DNA of 43,482 nt, taken from the NCBI GenBank assembly GCA_026421205.1, contig JAPKBM010000015.1:1-43482 (forward strand), written 5' to 3'. The translations under genes were made by a program, and so were the position numbers. The notes under the pieces are model-generated. The model did no database searches. It was not told the origin of the DNA and saw only the letters and a list, made by a program, of their open reading frames with translations. Each line of letters starts with the position of its first letter. Within the stretch, counting starts at the first letter, position 1. Of this stretch, positions 9,067 to 18,134 are shown piece by piece. This stretch comes from Planctomycetota bacterium. GTDB taxonomy: Bacteria > Planctomycetota > UBA1135.

Positions 9067-10602
9067 TTAATAAATCTGTGTCGTAACCAAGTCCGTTTTC
9101 ACGGAACTAGCGCCACCGTTTCCACGAACAATCACAGCCTGAAGATAAACTGGAATGAGGGGCAAACGGGCCGGCAAAAAGTACTGTGTGCTGGCATGAC
9201 CACTGCTGTCGGCCGTTCCAGAACCCAAAATGGTAATGGGATTGGCGACATCAAGACCCAGTCCGCCTAATTGCGGAGGGAAGACGTTCGTACCTGCAGC
9301 CGGACTCCCTAAAAACCAAACGACTTCATTGCTGTCCGCACCATCGGCGTCAAACTGTGCCAAATAACCGCGGAGAAGTGTGGAGTGAGTCAATGTGAAC
9401 GACCCCGTTGCGGAATCTCTCCAAGCTGCCACTGTGGAAGCCGTGTTGTTCAAGCTCCTCCAATTTTCTGCGGAGTTCGTCTGACCCAAGGCGTAACCAT
9501 TTTTAGTTTTGCTTGGGTTGGAGTAATAATTGATGCGTGAGCCTGGGGAATAGGCCATGACCGTGCGGTAAGCGTTATTGGAAGTTCGCCAGCCATAAGA
9601 ATAACCATAGGCCGCAGATCCAGCATTGGCCGAATCATGCGCGCACCCCATGTTATGCCCCAATTCATGACCAAAGGAATAATAGCCCGTGGCGCAACTT
9701 CGGGAGACCACACTAAAAGCGTTACTTTCAAAACCGGCACTCACATTGGTCATCAAATAAGCAATTCCACAATATTGGGAACCACCCACAATCAAGGAGA
9801 CGCAGTCCGCGCCATACTGGTCTCTCAGCCCGTGAACATCATCCATATGACCATCATTTTTGCTTTGTAAACGGCCTAACTCCGTGCTGAAGTTGCCGTT
9901 CTCGGTGTAGCCCACCTCCTCTTGCGAATACACTAAAACCAATCTCTGTGTTACATCGCTCTTCTGATAACCGGTGTTCGTCTCACTCACCGCCAAGTTA
10001 ATCAAAGATGACATTGCGTTCGTTCCTCCTTGATTGTTTTTTGCATTCGTCGTGTAAACGACCATGACATCCACATCAGGATTGCCGACGCCCCGTTCTC
10101 CATTTCCACCTTGCACAGCCGGCAAGAAAATCTCATGGGCCGATGTCGTGGCGCAAGCAGGAAATGCCTGCTCATCCAACTGGGCTACATAATGCAAACC
10201 TCCTCCAGCATAGGACATGCGATACAACCGGTCTTGATAACGGATGGACGCAGAAAGCCTGTCCTCCACCAAAGAAAATATGGCCGACCCCTGCGCATCT
10301 TCCACAAGCGTGCCATACCAAACAAAACCCCCAGGGGCCTCTTCTCTGCGCTCGAAGTCAACCGTGACGGAGTCCCCGCCTGTTAAGGAAAGCGTGAATT
10401 GGGACGCGCCTCCGAGGGCATGGGGAAGCAAAAGCCCATAGTCCAGCTCCACGGTTTCCCGACGGACAACAATCAATGGGTTCTCTCCGAGAACCGCCTC
10501 CGGATGAGATGCCGGCCAGACAATATCGGGGATGGGGTCAACGGAAGGGGTCTGAAGGAGAAGGGTGACAGCGAAGAAGAGCATTCTTTTAGGATAACGC
10601 AA
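9067..10602 (-). CDS. Secreted reprolysin-like zinc metalloprotease
   Basis: The 511-residue precursor has a hydrophobic signal peptide (about residues 7-18) and a propeptide to about 160 containing one cysteine (C150) that could act as a cysteine switch. The catalytic domain has the metzincin zinc site HELGHNMGCAH at 312-322 and a Met-turn at about M349 (YRTVMAYSPG). Four cysteines (267, 278, 303, 320) could form two disulfides. The last 110 residues are a non-catalytic beta domain with ADSSGHA and VYLQA elements like the C-terminus of the FG-GAP protein. It is predicted to digest protein outside the cell or in the periplasm. The Met at residue 7 is an alternative start. The gene stands alone. 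Confidence 0.88.
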   Translation of the reverse strand: MRYPKRMLFFAVTLLLQTPSVDPIPDIVWPASHPEAVLGENPLIVVRRETVELDYGLLLPHALGGASQFTLSLTGGDSVTVDFERREEAPGGFVWYGTLVEDAQGSAIFSLVEDRLSASIRYQDRLYRMSYAGGGLHYVAQLDEQAFPACATTSAHEIFLPAVQGGNGERGVGNPDVDVMVVYTTNAKNNQGGTNAMSSLINLAVSETNTGYQKSDVTQRLVLVYSQEEVGYTENGNFSTELGRLQSKNDGHMDDVHGLRDQYGADCVSLIVGGSQYCGIAYLMTNVSAGFESNAFSVVSRSCATGYYSFGHELGHNMGCAHDSANAGSAAYGYSYGWRTSNNAYRTVMAYSPGSRINYYSNPSKTKNGYALGQTNSAENWRSLNNTASTVAAWRDSATGSFTLTHSTLLRGYLAQFDADGADSNEVVWFLGSPAAGTNVFPPQLGGLGLDVANPITILGSGTADSSGHASTQYFLPARLPLIPVYLQAVIVRGNGGASSVKTDLVTTQIY

Positions 10603-10629
10603 ATAAGTAAGGCGCGCCAGAAAAAGAGC

Positions 10630-10660
10630 AAGAGACCCTTCTAAAATAGAAAGGTCTCTT
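10630..10660 (-). terminator. Terminator downstream of tRNA-Thr
   Basis: An eight-pair stem (10630-10637 with 10653-10660) is extended by an inner TTCT/AGAA pairing. It starts two bases past the tRNA CCA end. On the reverse strand it is followed by GCTCTTTTT, a moderate U-tract. It would end a transcript carrying the HEAT-repeat gene and the tRNA, or the tRNA alone. Confidence 0.7.
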
Positions 10661-10662
10661 GA

Positions 10663-10737
10663 TGGAGCCAGAGACGAGATTTGAACTCGTGGCCGCCGCT
10701 TTACGAAAGCGGTGCTCTACCCCTGAGCTACTCTGGC
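10663..10737 (-). tRNA. tRNA-Thr (anticodon CGT)
   Basis: A complete 75-base cloverleaf reads on the reverse strand: acceptor GCCAGAG/CTCTGGC, D arm GCTC/GAGC, anticodon stem CCGCT/AGCGG with loop TTCGTAA, T arm ACGAG/CTCGT with TTCAAAT, and an encoded CCA. The anticodon CGT reads ACG (Thr). The discriminator base is T rather than the A of the E. coli threonine tRNAs. It begins ten bases after the stop of the HEAT-repeat gene and may be processed from that transcript. Confidence 0.96.
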
Positions 10738-10747
10738 GGGCTTGGAA

Positions 10748-12733
10748 TTACTCAGGAATAACCATGGCAGGACGGTGGGCATTTCCACCCGCAGCTAATA
10801 CACGCGCACATGCTCGTGCCAATTCTGCCTTGCCTTCGGCCATTGCCGATTCCAAAACTTGCTCATTGGCGGTGGCCGACGTGCGGTCTACCAAAGTAGC
10901 CAAAGCTTTTGCTGCTGCCACGCGGGCCTCATCACTCCGGGAGGATTCGCCGACGACGGCCAAGAGAGTGTCTGCATGATCCGCACTGCCGGAGCGACCC
11001 AAGACGTACATCACAGGAATGGAGACGGCATCTTCCCGATTCGCGGCGGAGGTTAATGAACTTGCTACGGCCTCTAAGGAAGCAGGGTTACTTTGAGCCA
11101 ACTGTGCTAACGCGGAAGCTGCTGCCGAAGCCGTCGCAAGGTAGCGCTCTCTCTCTGAGCCAAGTGAACCAAAGCCTTCGATAATATTGGAAGCCGTGAT
11201 GGATTCCACCACATCTGCGCCATCTATGTCTCCCGTCTGATCGTTTCCAATCACCGTGATGGGCGTGTCATTAAAACGGTCGTCATTCCGAATTTCGCTC
11301 ACGACCCGGCGAGCGTAAAAGTCTGGAAGTGGGTCCGCCAAGACGAAGGCGTCCACCATCACACTGCGGTGCATGTTGATAAAAGCACCGGCACCATCCG
11401 TTGCGTGGATGACGGCAATCCCTGCAGCGTCTAATTCTTGTGTGAGCGAGTTCACGCGGAACTCATCCGTATCCACAAGATGAACAATGCGCAAAGCGTC
11501 CAGCGCGGTGGCCTGGGCCAAGGCATGAATCACGGCGCCGTCAGCAGCACCGAAACCTGCAAGGGCTTGGGCGGCAGCAAAGCGCAAGCTGGGCATGCTG
11601 GAAGCCAAGGCGGCCTGCAAGGCATCTACCGAAGAGGAAGAAGCGCCATCCAAGAGATCGACCAAACTGATTGCCGTGCCGATGGCATTCCGGCGGGTTG
11701 CATCCGCTAAAGCGTGCTCCAAAACAGAGATTGGTAAAGTCAATGCCGACGTGATTTGAGCCTGAAGCACGGGTTCAAGATCTTCCGCCCCATCCGCCAT
11801 CAAGCCTTTCAAGACTGTAATTTCTGCGGCGTAGGCTTGGGCGAGGCCGACAGGAGCACCACGGTGCTCCAAAGTGGAAGCCCGCAAGAAACAACGCTTG
11901 GCAGCTTCCAACCCAACCAAAGGCTCGGGCATATCTATCGCACGAACACCTGCGCCATCTGTAGCGAAAAATGCACCATGGTTTTCTGCCGAAGAAAGCC
12001 CCATGGAAGCATCACTGACGAGATAGGACCAACCCTGCGCGTCGTAGAGGTCAGCAGCATTGCCGACCAGACCCAACTGGCCCGCGAGGACCCGTGTGGT
12101 GCCATCTTCATCCGTTGCGGCCATGTCGTTCAAGCGAGCATTGGCGCGCGCATCATTAATTTGAGCCAGAGCTAAGGCAGCGCCCGAGCGCACGTTTGCG
12201 TCCGTGGACCATGTGGCAGCCAGCAAAGGCATGGTCGCTTCCGAGCCCATGCGTGACAAAGCGTAAATTGCAGCAAGGCGTCGGCTTTCTTTTTGAGCGC
12301 CCAAGGCATCAATAAGAGGCACAGCGGCAAAAGGACCATACTTCTGAGTCAAGGCAAAGATAGCTTGCGCGCGCGCTTCATAGGAGTCTGCGAAACAACC
12401 TTCGGCGTCGGCCGCAGCGGCTGCCGTGTCTCGGATGGCCGCCTTGCTTGTGGCAGAGGCCGATGCCAGAATTTCACGAGCAAAGGACCCAAACTCACCA
12501 CCAGCGACAAGAAGTTCTAAAAGAGCATCTTGACTGGCATTTAACAGAGCATATGCCGAAGCCTGCTCCGGTGATTGAGAGACCACTTCACGGAAAGCCG
12601 TTTGAGCAGCTTCGTAGTTTCCGCTATGGAAATGAGCCATTCCACGGTCAAAAGTCTCCTGTGCGTCTTGGGCCGAAAGAGCCGAAGCAGGGAGGAGGAA
12701 AAGGGCAATGCCTAAGAGGATTCTGGAAGTCAT
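10748..12733 (-). CDS. Exported TPR/HEAT-repeat protein with receiver-like domain
   Basis: I chose the ATG at 12733 because it opens directly into a clean signal peptide (MTSRILLGIALFLLPASALSA). An upstream in-frame GTG at 12766 would add a hydrophilic leader. The 661-residue mature region starts with a TPR-like pair, then has alanine-rich HEAT-type repeats (about 120-240 and 330-410). At about residues 415-519 it has a segment laid out like a response-regulator receiver: an acidic VDTDE pocket after the first strand and an aspartate in VLADPLPD. The switch lysine is not evident. More HEAT repeats follow to the end. A signal peptide with a receiver fold is odd, since phosphotransfer is cytoplasmic. 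Function is unknown. tRNA-Thr follows ten bases downstream. Confidence 0.78.
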   Translation of the reverse strand: MTSRILLGIALFLLPASALSAQDAQETFDRGMAHFHSGNYEAAQTAFREVVSQSPEQASAYALLNASQDALLELLVAGGEFGSFAREILASASATSKAAIRDTAAAAADAEGCFADSYEARAQAIFALTQKYGPFAAVPLIDALGAQKESRRLAAIYALSRMGSEATMPLLAATWSTDANVRSGAALALAQINDARANARLNDMAATDEDGTTRVLAGQLGLVGNAADLYDAQGWSYLVSDASMGLSSAENHGAFFATDGAGVRAIDMPEPLVGLEAAKRCFLRASTLEHRGAPVGLAQAYAAEITVLKGLMADGAEDLEPVLQAQITSALTLPISVLEHALADATRRNAIGTAISLVDLLDGASSSSVDALQAALASSMPSLRFAAAQALAGFGAADGAVIHALAQATALDALRIVHLVDTDEFRVNSLTQELDAAGIAVIHATDGAGAFINMHRSVMVDAFVLADPLPDFYARRVVSEIRNDDRFNDTPITVIGNDQTGDIDGADVVESITASNIIEGFGSLGSERERYLATASAAASALAQLAQSNPASLEAVASSLTSAANREDAVSIPVMYVLGRSGSADHADTLLAVVGESSRSDEARVAAAKALATLVDRTSATANEQVLESAMAEGKAELARACARVLAAGGNAHRPAMVIPE

Positions 12734-12854
12734 GAATGCAAGGGGGGACGTACCGTTAGTTGGCACAGTCCAGTCGGCAACATCATAGGTGCGCCGGAAA
12801 GAGGGTCAAATAGCCAAAGCCAAGGAAAAAAAGGTCTTTTCTGTGTTTTTGGCC

Positions 12855-14405
12855 CTAAGCACTGGATCGAAGCCACCGAAAAAGCTCACGAAACTTCGGG
12901 GGTTGCCCCGTTCGGAGGATTCCTGTACGGAAAATTCGGCCACAAAGCCAAAGCATGCCGATATTCGTGACAATCAGGAGGACGGTGGTGCCGATGAGAT
13001 CTCGCAAGGGAGGATCTGCCGCAGCCCGGTTCATCATGACGAATGGTGTGTAAATGGGCACCCAGGAAAGAAAAGTGGCCAGAGTTCCGTTGGGGTCCTT
13101 GGGAATGAACATCATGGTCAGTAAAGGCACCATCATGATCATCATGATGGGCCCCATGAAGTTCTGAGATTCTTTCAGTGTGTTACAAATGCTGCCGATA
13201 GCCAGGAAAATGCTGGCGTACAGGAAGTAGCCCAAAACGAAATACACCGCAAAGGCGGGCAATAGACCATGTCCAAGCACCACATCTAAAAGTTGTGTCG
13301 TGATTTCTGTCCCTTGCCCTCCGAAATACCAGAGGATTCCTAGCATGGACAGAATCCAAGCGGTAACAAGAGTCAGGCCAATGCCAGCAATCCCGAGGAG
13401 TTTGCCAGCCATCAATTCCCACGCCGTGACACTAGAAAGTAAAACTTCAATGATGCGGTTGGACTTCTCTTCTATGGTGTTATTGAGCAACATTGAAGCC
13501 ACTTGCATAATGGCAATCCAAAGAAAGTACACAAAACCGATGGGAGCATATTGCCGGATTTCGTCGGCAAGACTCACTTCTTCCTCCCCCGCTTCTTTCC
13601 GTGGATCCAAACTCGTTAAACCGATGGACGCACGCTCTACCTCACGTACTGCCCCGGAGTCCATCCCGCGCTTTTCATATTCCAGCCGACGGACTTCCTG
13701 ATTGAGGGAACGCTCCACCTTTTTACGGAGGTCGGAATCCGCCAAGTTTACAGCCCAATACTGCACTTTCCCCTCCCCGAGTACATCCGCCGGTATTTCA
13801 ATCAAAGCAAACAAATCTTCGCCTGCCCTCTCGCCGTCCAAAGTCCGATCTCCTTTCAGCCAAGGAGTGAGAGCATCGGCGAGCTCTCTACCCTGAAGCG
13901 TCGAGGCCACACCGGACGGCAAGGACACTTGCTGGAATTTCCGACGGGGTGCTTCAAATTCAGGGGCATCCTCTTTGAGAAGCCCTTCCATCGCATTTAG
14001 TGCGGTGCTCAATCCACCCGCAGCAATGAACTGCTCTACGACTTCGGGATTGGCATTCATGAACTCTTGCAACATGCCGGCAATGCCCCCTGCAGGGACA
14101 GATTCGAGGTCGGGCATGTTGGTCCCCTGGGGGAGCATCATGTGTTCACTGGCATACGTCGCCAGTTCTTCAATGACCTGCAGCTGATAAGCATCGTCCA
14201 TTGTTTTCTGCACGACGGATTCCAGATTTTTGGAGTGGTCCACCAAAATGTAGTTCCGTGTGGGGGTGGCGTTTTTTTCTAGAAACCGCGGCACTTGAAC
14301 GGAAATCACCAAAATAATGGGCAACACCAAAATGCCAATCCAAAATCCTTTGGTGCGAGCATTGTCCACGTATTCTCTCGATGCAACTAAGAGTGCGTTT
14401 CTCAT
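12855..14405 (-). CDS. natB: ABC-2 type exporter permease (NatB-like)
   Basis: The 516-residue protein has the NatB layout: one N-terminal membrane helix (about residues 23-42), a large external domain of about 220 residues, then five or six membrane helices from about 285 to 500. It pairs with the ATPase encoded just upstream; their genes overlap by four bases (ATGA), so they are translationally coupled. In Bacillus NatAB exports sodium, but many homologues move other substrates, so the substrate is not settled. The region between its stop and the HEAT-repeat gene (about 120 bases) holds no gene. Confidence 0.88.
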   Translation of the reverse strand: MRNALLVASREYVDNARTKGFWIGILVLPIILVISVQVPRFLEKNATPTRNYILVDHSKNLESVVQKTMDDAYQLQVIEELATYASEHMMLPQGTNMPDLESVPAGGIAGMLQEFMNANPEVVEQFIAAGGLSTALNAMEGLLKEDAPEFEAPRRKFQQVSLPSGVASTLQGRELADALTPWLKGDRTLDGERAGEDLFALIEIPADVLGEGKVQYWAVNLADSDLRKKVERSLNQEVRRLEYEKRGMDSGAVREVERASIGLTSLDPRKEAGEEEVSLADEIRQYAPIGFVYFLWIAIMQVASMLLNNTIEEKSNRIIEVLLSSVTAWELMAGKLLGIAGIGLTLVTAWILSMLGILWYFGGQGTEITTQLLDVVLGHGLLPAFAVYFVLGYFLYASIFLAIGSICNTLKESQNFMGPIMMIMMVPLLTMMFIPKDPNGTLATFLSWVPIYTPFVMMNRAAADPPLRDLIGTTVLLIVTNIGMLWLCGRIFRTGILRTGQPPKFRELFRWLRSSA

Positions 14406-15340
14406 CTTTTTTTGGCCTCCCGTGCGTCATCTCCAACTAAGTGAACAAAAACGTCATGCAAAGTAGGGGGGCGATGATCATAAGCCCTTAATGCAATGCC
14501 AGAAGAAAAACATTCCTGAAGCAAACGCTCTGGCTCTGCATCTTCGCTCAGGAGGATTTCCCAACCGCGTTCCAATCCGTCCACGACATGAGGCTCCACG
14601 GCAATGACCCCGGGAAGTTTTTGCAAAGCAGAAGCGTCCACGTCGGCGTCCAAAACTACACGCGTTGGCATGGTTTCTTTCGCCTCGGCAATGGTGCCAT
14701 CAAAGATCTTTTTTCCCTGGGCGAGCAAAACGATACGGTCACAAATACGTTCCGCGTGCGCCATAACGTGTGTTGAAAACAAAATGGTGGCGCCCTCGGA
14801 AGCCATGTCTCGAATAACCTCTTCCATGACCTGTTGGTTCACAGGGTCTAATCCGGAAAAGGGTTCGTCCAAAATAACGAACTCTGGACTGTGGGCGATT
14901 GAGGCCAAGACCTGAACCTTTTGGCTCATCCCTTTGGAAAGCGCTTCAATGCGGGAGTCGGCAAAGTCCGCCAATCCATAACGCTCCAGCAATTCATAAG
15001 CGCGTGCTTTTGCTGCCTTTCGGCTCATCCCCTTCAAACTGGCGAAGTAAGCGATGGTCCCCCATGCTTTCATTTTCTTATAAAGTCCTTTCTCTTCCGG
15101 TAAATAGCCAATCTTTTCCCTGACGTGTAACGCCGACGGCGCCCCCAAGATGGTCATAGACCCACTGGAGGGTTCCACGATGTCCAACACCATGCGCAAA
15201 GTTGTGGTTTTCCCGGCACCATTGGGTCCCAAAAATCCGTAAATACTTCCCTTTGGAACTGCTAAAGAGAAATCCTGGACGGCCGTGAACTCTCCATAGC
15301 GTTTGGTTAAACCATGGAGTTCTAGTGCAAAGTCACTCAC
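14402..15340 (-). CDS. natA: ABC transporter ATP-binding protein (NatA-like)
   Basis: I chose the GTG at 15340, which overlaps the stop of aminopeptidase P as GTGA and gives a 312-residue protein starting at the normal family position (ALELHGLTKRYGEFTAVQDF). A longer reading from 15394 would run deep into the upstream gene. Walker A is GPNGAGKTTT, the signature region is LSKGMSQKV, and Walker B is FVILDEPFSGLDP. The C-terminal 80 residues match the extra domain of NatA/YhaQ-type ATPases. It powers the membrane partner encoded immediately downstream. The three genes pepP, natA and natB form one tight reverse operon. Confidence 0.92.
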   Translation of the reverse strand: MSDFALELHGLTKRYGEFTAVQDFSLAVPKGSIYGFLGPNGAGKTTTLRMVLDIVEPSSGSMTILGAPSALHVREKIGYLPEEKGLYKKMKAWGTIAYFASLKGMSRKAAKARAYELLERYGLADFADSRIEALSKGMSQKVQVLASIAHSPEFVILDEPFSGLDPVNQQVMEEVIRDMASEGATILFSTHVMAHAERICDRIVLLAQGKKIFDGTIAEAKETMPTRVVLDADVDASALQKLPGVIAVEPHVVDGLERGWEILLSEDAEPERLLQECFSSGIALRAYDHRPPTLHDVFVHLVGDDAREAKKR

Positions 15341-16686
15341 GAGGTCAACAGCTCCGTGTCTAATGTGGGTGGCGCAAGACGTTCCGAAGCACAAGCCTCT
15401 TCCACGTCTGCCACCGTCTTGACGGTCGCCGCAGTCAAGACTTCCGCTTCCCCCCCCGTAATGTGAATGTCATCTTCAATACGAATGCCGATGCCACGAA
15501 AGGCCGAAGGAATAGTGTCGTCAGCCGCAGGGAAATAGAGACCCGGCTCCACCGTGAGACACATCCCGGGCTCTAATGGGCGGGATTCCCCATTCACCAT
15601 GTAGCGGCCGGCATCATGAACATCACGACCAATCCAGTGAGAGGTGTTATGCATGAACCAACGACGATACGTTTCCTTTTCTAAGATTTCATCCGGAGAT
15701 TCTTTGCAGATTTTCAACTGATGAAGTCCTTCACAAAGAACGCGTAATGCCGCTTGATGAATGTCATGGAATGGGACGCCAGCCCGACACCGCTGAATCG
15801 ATGCGTCCATCGCAGAAAGCACTACCTCATAGACATCTTTCTGAGCTGAAGTATAGGTACCATTGACTGGGAATGTTCGCGTAATGTCGGCGGCGTAACC
15901 GTGCAATTCTGCCCCCGCATCGATCAACAATAAATCACCGTCGTTGAGCACCGCATCATTTTGCGTGTAATGCAAGATATTGGCATGATCTCCCCCCGCC
16001 ACAATAGAAGGGTACGACCAACCTGCACCTTGGCCTCCATGGCGTCGGAAAGTGAAAGAAAGCAAAGCGTCAATCTCATATTCTTTCATGCCCGGTTTTG
16101 TCTGAGCCATGGCCAACAAATGGGCTTCTGCAGAGACAGAAGCTGCCTTTCGCATACATGTGAGCTCTTCTTCTGACTTAAAAAGGCGTTGCTCATGGAG
16201 CGCTGTACCTGGATCCAGAAATACCTGGGGAGGCTCAATCCCCATTCGGATTTTCATCCTTAAATCATCCACGAAACGAACAACAAGGGCTTCCGTCTTT
16301 GGAAATGCGCCCAAGCGAAACCACATCCTGCCTGCCGAAGCCATTGCCGCTTTAAGTTTCTCTTCTAACACGTCTAAGTTTTCCGCCGACGCCATCCCAA
16401 ACTTCTCTACAGCCCCTTCAGGGCCCGTCCGCCGGCCAGTCCATGTTTCCTTCAGCGGATCCTTCGGAAGTACAAAAAGTGTTTCTTCCGGAATATCGGG
16501 AAGATCTTTTGCCAACAATAAAAAAGCGTTGGGCTCATGGAAGTTCGTGAGATAGGCGAAATCGGAATTCTGCCGAAAAGGAAATTCGACATCATGGTTT
16601 CGAGTAACGTGACCGGCGCCCGGGAACAAAGCGATGTCCCCAGATTGCATCTGGTCAAGGAAAGCGAGGCGGTGTTTGCGGAACAT
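15337..16686 (-). CDS. pepP: Xaa-Pro aminopeptidase (aminopeptidase P, M24B)
   Basis: The 449-residue cytoplasmic enzyme removes N-terminal residues that precede proline. The N-terminal domain (about 1-140) has the AMP_N opening FLDQMQSGDIALFPGAG and RNSDFAYLTNFHEPNAFLLL-like text. The M24 pita-bread domain supplies the metal ligands: aspartates in LLLIDAGAELHGYAADITRTFP, a histidine in HNTSHWIGRDVHD, and glutamates in GMCLTVEPGLY and GIRIEDD. Length is normal for PepP. Its stop is fused to the GTG start of natA (GTGA). The HD-GYP gene ends 34 bases upstream and may be in the same transcript. Confidence 0.94.
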   Translation of the reverse strand: MFRKHRLAFLDQMQSGDIALFPGAGHVTRNHDVEFPFRQNSDFAYLTNFHEPNAFLLLAKDLPDIPEETLFVLPKDPLKETWTGRRTGPEGAVEKFGMASAENLDVLEEKLKAAMASAGRMWFRLGAFPKTEALVVRFVDDLRMKIRMGIEPPQVFLDPGTALHEQRLFKSEEELTCMRKAASVSAEAHLLAMAQTKPGMKEYEIDALLSFTFRRHGGQGAGWSYPSIVAGGDHANILHYTQNDAVLNDGDLLLIDAGAELHGYAADITRTFPVNGTYTSAQKDVYEVVLSAMDASIQRCRAGVPFHDIHQAALRVLCEGLHQLKICKESPDEILEKETYRRWFMHNTSHWIGRDVHDAGRYMVNGESRPLEPGMCLTVEPGLYFPAADDTIPSAFRGIGIRIEDDIHITGGEAEVLTAATVKTVADVEEACASERLAPPTLDTELLTS

Positions 16687-16720
16687 AAGGGACAGGCGAT
16701 TGACCGTCCCTGTAGTTTAC

Positions 16721-18079
16721 TCACGCAGCCTGACGGTCCTGAGCCTCTAAGCCAGAAACTCCTTTATAGGAATCCCCACTTCGCTTCTTGGCCACAAAAA
16801 GTCGGACCAATTCTGGGTCAAAATGACTTCCTGCATCCTTTTCTAGGATTTTCAACGCTCTTTCTACCGGCATCGCTTCTTTATAGGAGCGCTTCGTGGT
16901 CAAGGCATCGTAAGCGTCGGCAATGCCAACAATGCGCGCCTCCAGCGGAATAGCATCCCCCACCGCACCCATGGGGTATCCGGCGCCGTCCCAGCGTTCA
17001 TGGTGAGAACGGGCGATATCCGCAATGTCACGCAAACCAGGAATAGCCGCCAAAATACGGTCTCCTGCCATAGGGTGGCGCTTCATCTCTTCATATTCCG
17101 CATCATCTAAAGCGCCTGGCTTCAGCAACACGGCATCGGGCACCGCTACTTTGCCGATATCATGCAAGAGTGCGCCAATGCGGAGCATTTCCAGGCGTTC
17201 TCCATCAAGGCCAACTGCTTCGCCCAATTCCACCGCGTGCCGAGCCACACGTTGACTGTGCCCCGAGGTGTACTTATCTTTCGCTTCGACCGTGCGAGAA
17301 AGCGCCAAAGCCGTTTCCACGTACACATTACGCACTCGAACGGAGGCTTCGGTCAATGAATCTAAGGTGCGGTTGAGGTCCCAAGCCATCGATTTCATTT
17401 CTCCACAGCCCACCAGAGGGGCACGGTGGAAAAACTCTTCTTTCGAGGCACGAGAGAGCACGCGTCGGAATTGAGAAACACCTCGGAAAGCAAAGCTGAG
17501 CCAAAGGAAAGTAAAGAGGGCAAGGAAAGCTCCACCGCCCATGGCTACTGTGGGTACGGATCCAGCCCAAAGTGGTTTAGCTAAGGGTCGGCGAACATGC
17601 AATGTGCCCATCGGGGCTAGGCGACCTTCCATGCGGTACCGTGCCTCAAGGAACCGACGCCCTTTTTGGGAACCAAGGATTTGCCCGTCCGAAGTGGCGG
17701 TCACCTTATGAAGACGTGCGGATTCCGCATCAACGCCATAACGCGCAATAACTTGGCCTTGCAGGTCGGTCACAAAAAGGCTCCAACCGGCTGGAACTTG
17801 CGCAAGGAGCGTCTGAAGCTCGTCCACTTGTCGCGGCTCCATCCACGGAGCAGCTTGGCGGCCGAATTGCCGGGCAAGAGCGTCGGCCTCAGCACCTTCC
17901 GCTCTTGCCATTTTCTGATATTCCGCCTCTGCCAAATAGCTGCTGGAGCCCCAAATCACGGCCGCACCAAGCAGAAAGGCATAAATGGCACCACGAAGAC
18001 GAATTGAACTTAACCCCATAGAAATAAAGGGTTTGCGGACTTCTCGACGCCTTTTTTCGTGATGTTTTCTGCTCTTCAT
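16721..18079 (-). CDS. Membrane-anchored HD-GYP domain protein (probable c-di-GMP phosphodiesterase)
   Basis: The 452-residue protein has two membrane segments (about 29-50 and 172-196) bracketing a periplasmic sensor-like region of about 120 residues. A HAMP-like linker follows to about 250, then an HD-GYP domain. The metal-binding HD is at 306-307 (LLHDIGK), and HHERWDGAGYP lies at 359-369, both intact, so hydrolysis of cyclic di-GMP is expected. It probably lowers c-di-GMP in response to an external or membrane signal. The Met at residue 21 is a possible alternative start, which would remove a strongly basic leader. It diverges from the DUF481 gene. Confidence 0.9.
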   Translation of the reverse strand: MKSRKHHEKRRREVRKPFISMGLSSIRLRGAIYAFLLGAAVIWGSSSYLAEAEYQKMARAEGAEADALARQFGRQAAPWMEPRQVDELQTLLAQVPAGWSLFVTDLQGQVIARYGVDAESARLHKVTATSDGQILGSQKGRRFLEARYRMEGRLAPMGTLHVRRPLAKPLWAGSVPTVAMGGGAFLALFTFLWLSFAFRGVSQFRRVLSRASKEEFFHRAPLVGCGEMKSMAWDLNRTLDSLTEASVRVRNVYVETALALSRTVEAKDKYTSGHSQRVARHAVELGEAVGLDGERLEMLRIGALLHDIGKVAVPDAVLLKPGALDDAEYEEMKRHPMAGDRILAAIPGLRDIADIARSHHERWDGAGYPMGAVGDAIPLEARIVGIADAYDALTTKRSYKEAMPVERALKILEKDAGSHFDPELVRLFVAKKRSGDSYKGVSGLEAQDRQAA

Positions 18080-18134
18080 GCCCCTCCTTATCGGCTAGAA
18101 TCCTCCCTCGACTTGGGTCTTTCGCCCTTTTTCC

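Noticed and set aside
15341-15394. Longer start of the NatA-type ATPase
   Set aside because: It would add 18 residues from inside pepP; the GTGA junction at 15337-15340 fits the operon style and family start.
16109-16555. A 148-codon forward ORF inside pepP
   Set aside because: It is antisense to the conserved aminopeptidase N-terminus and shows no protein family.
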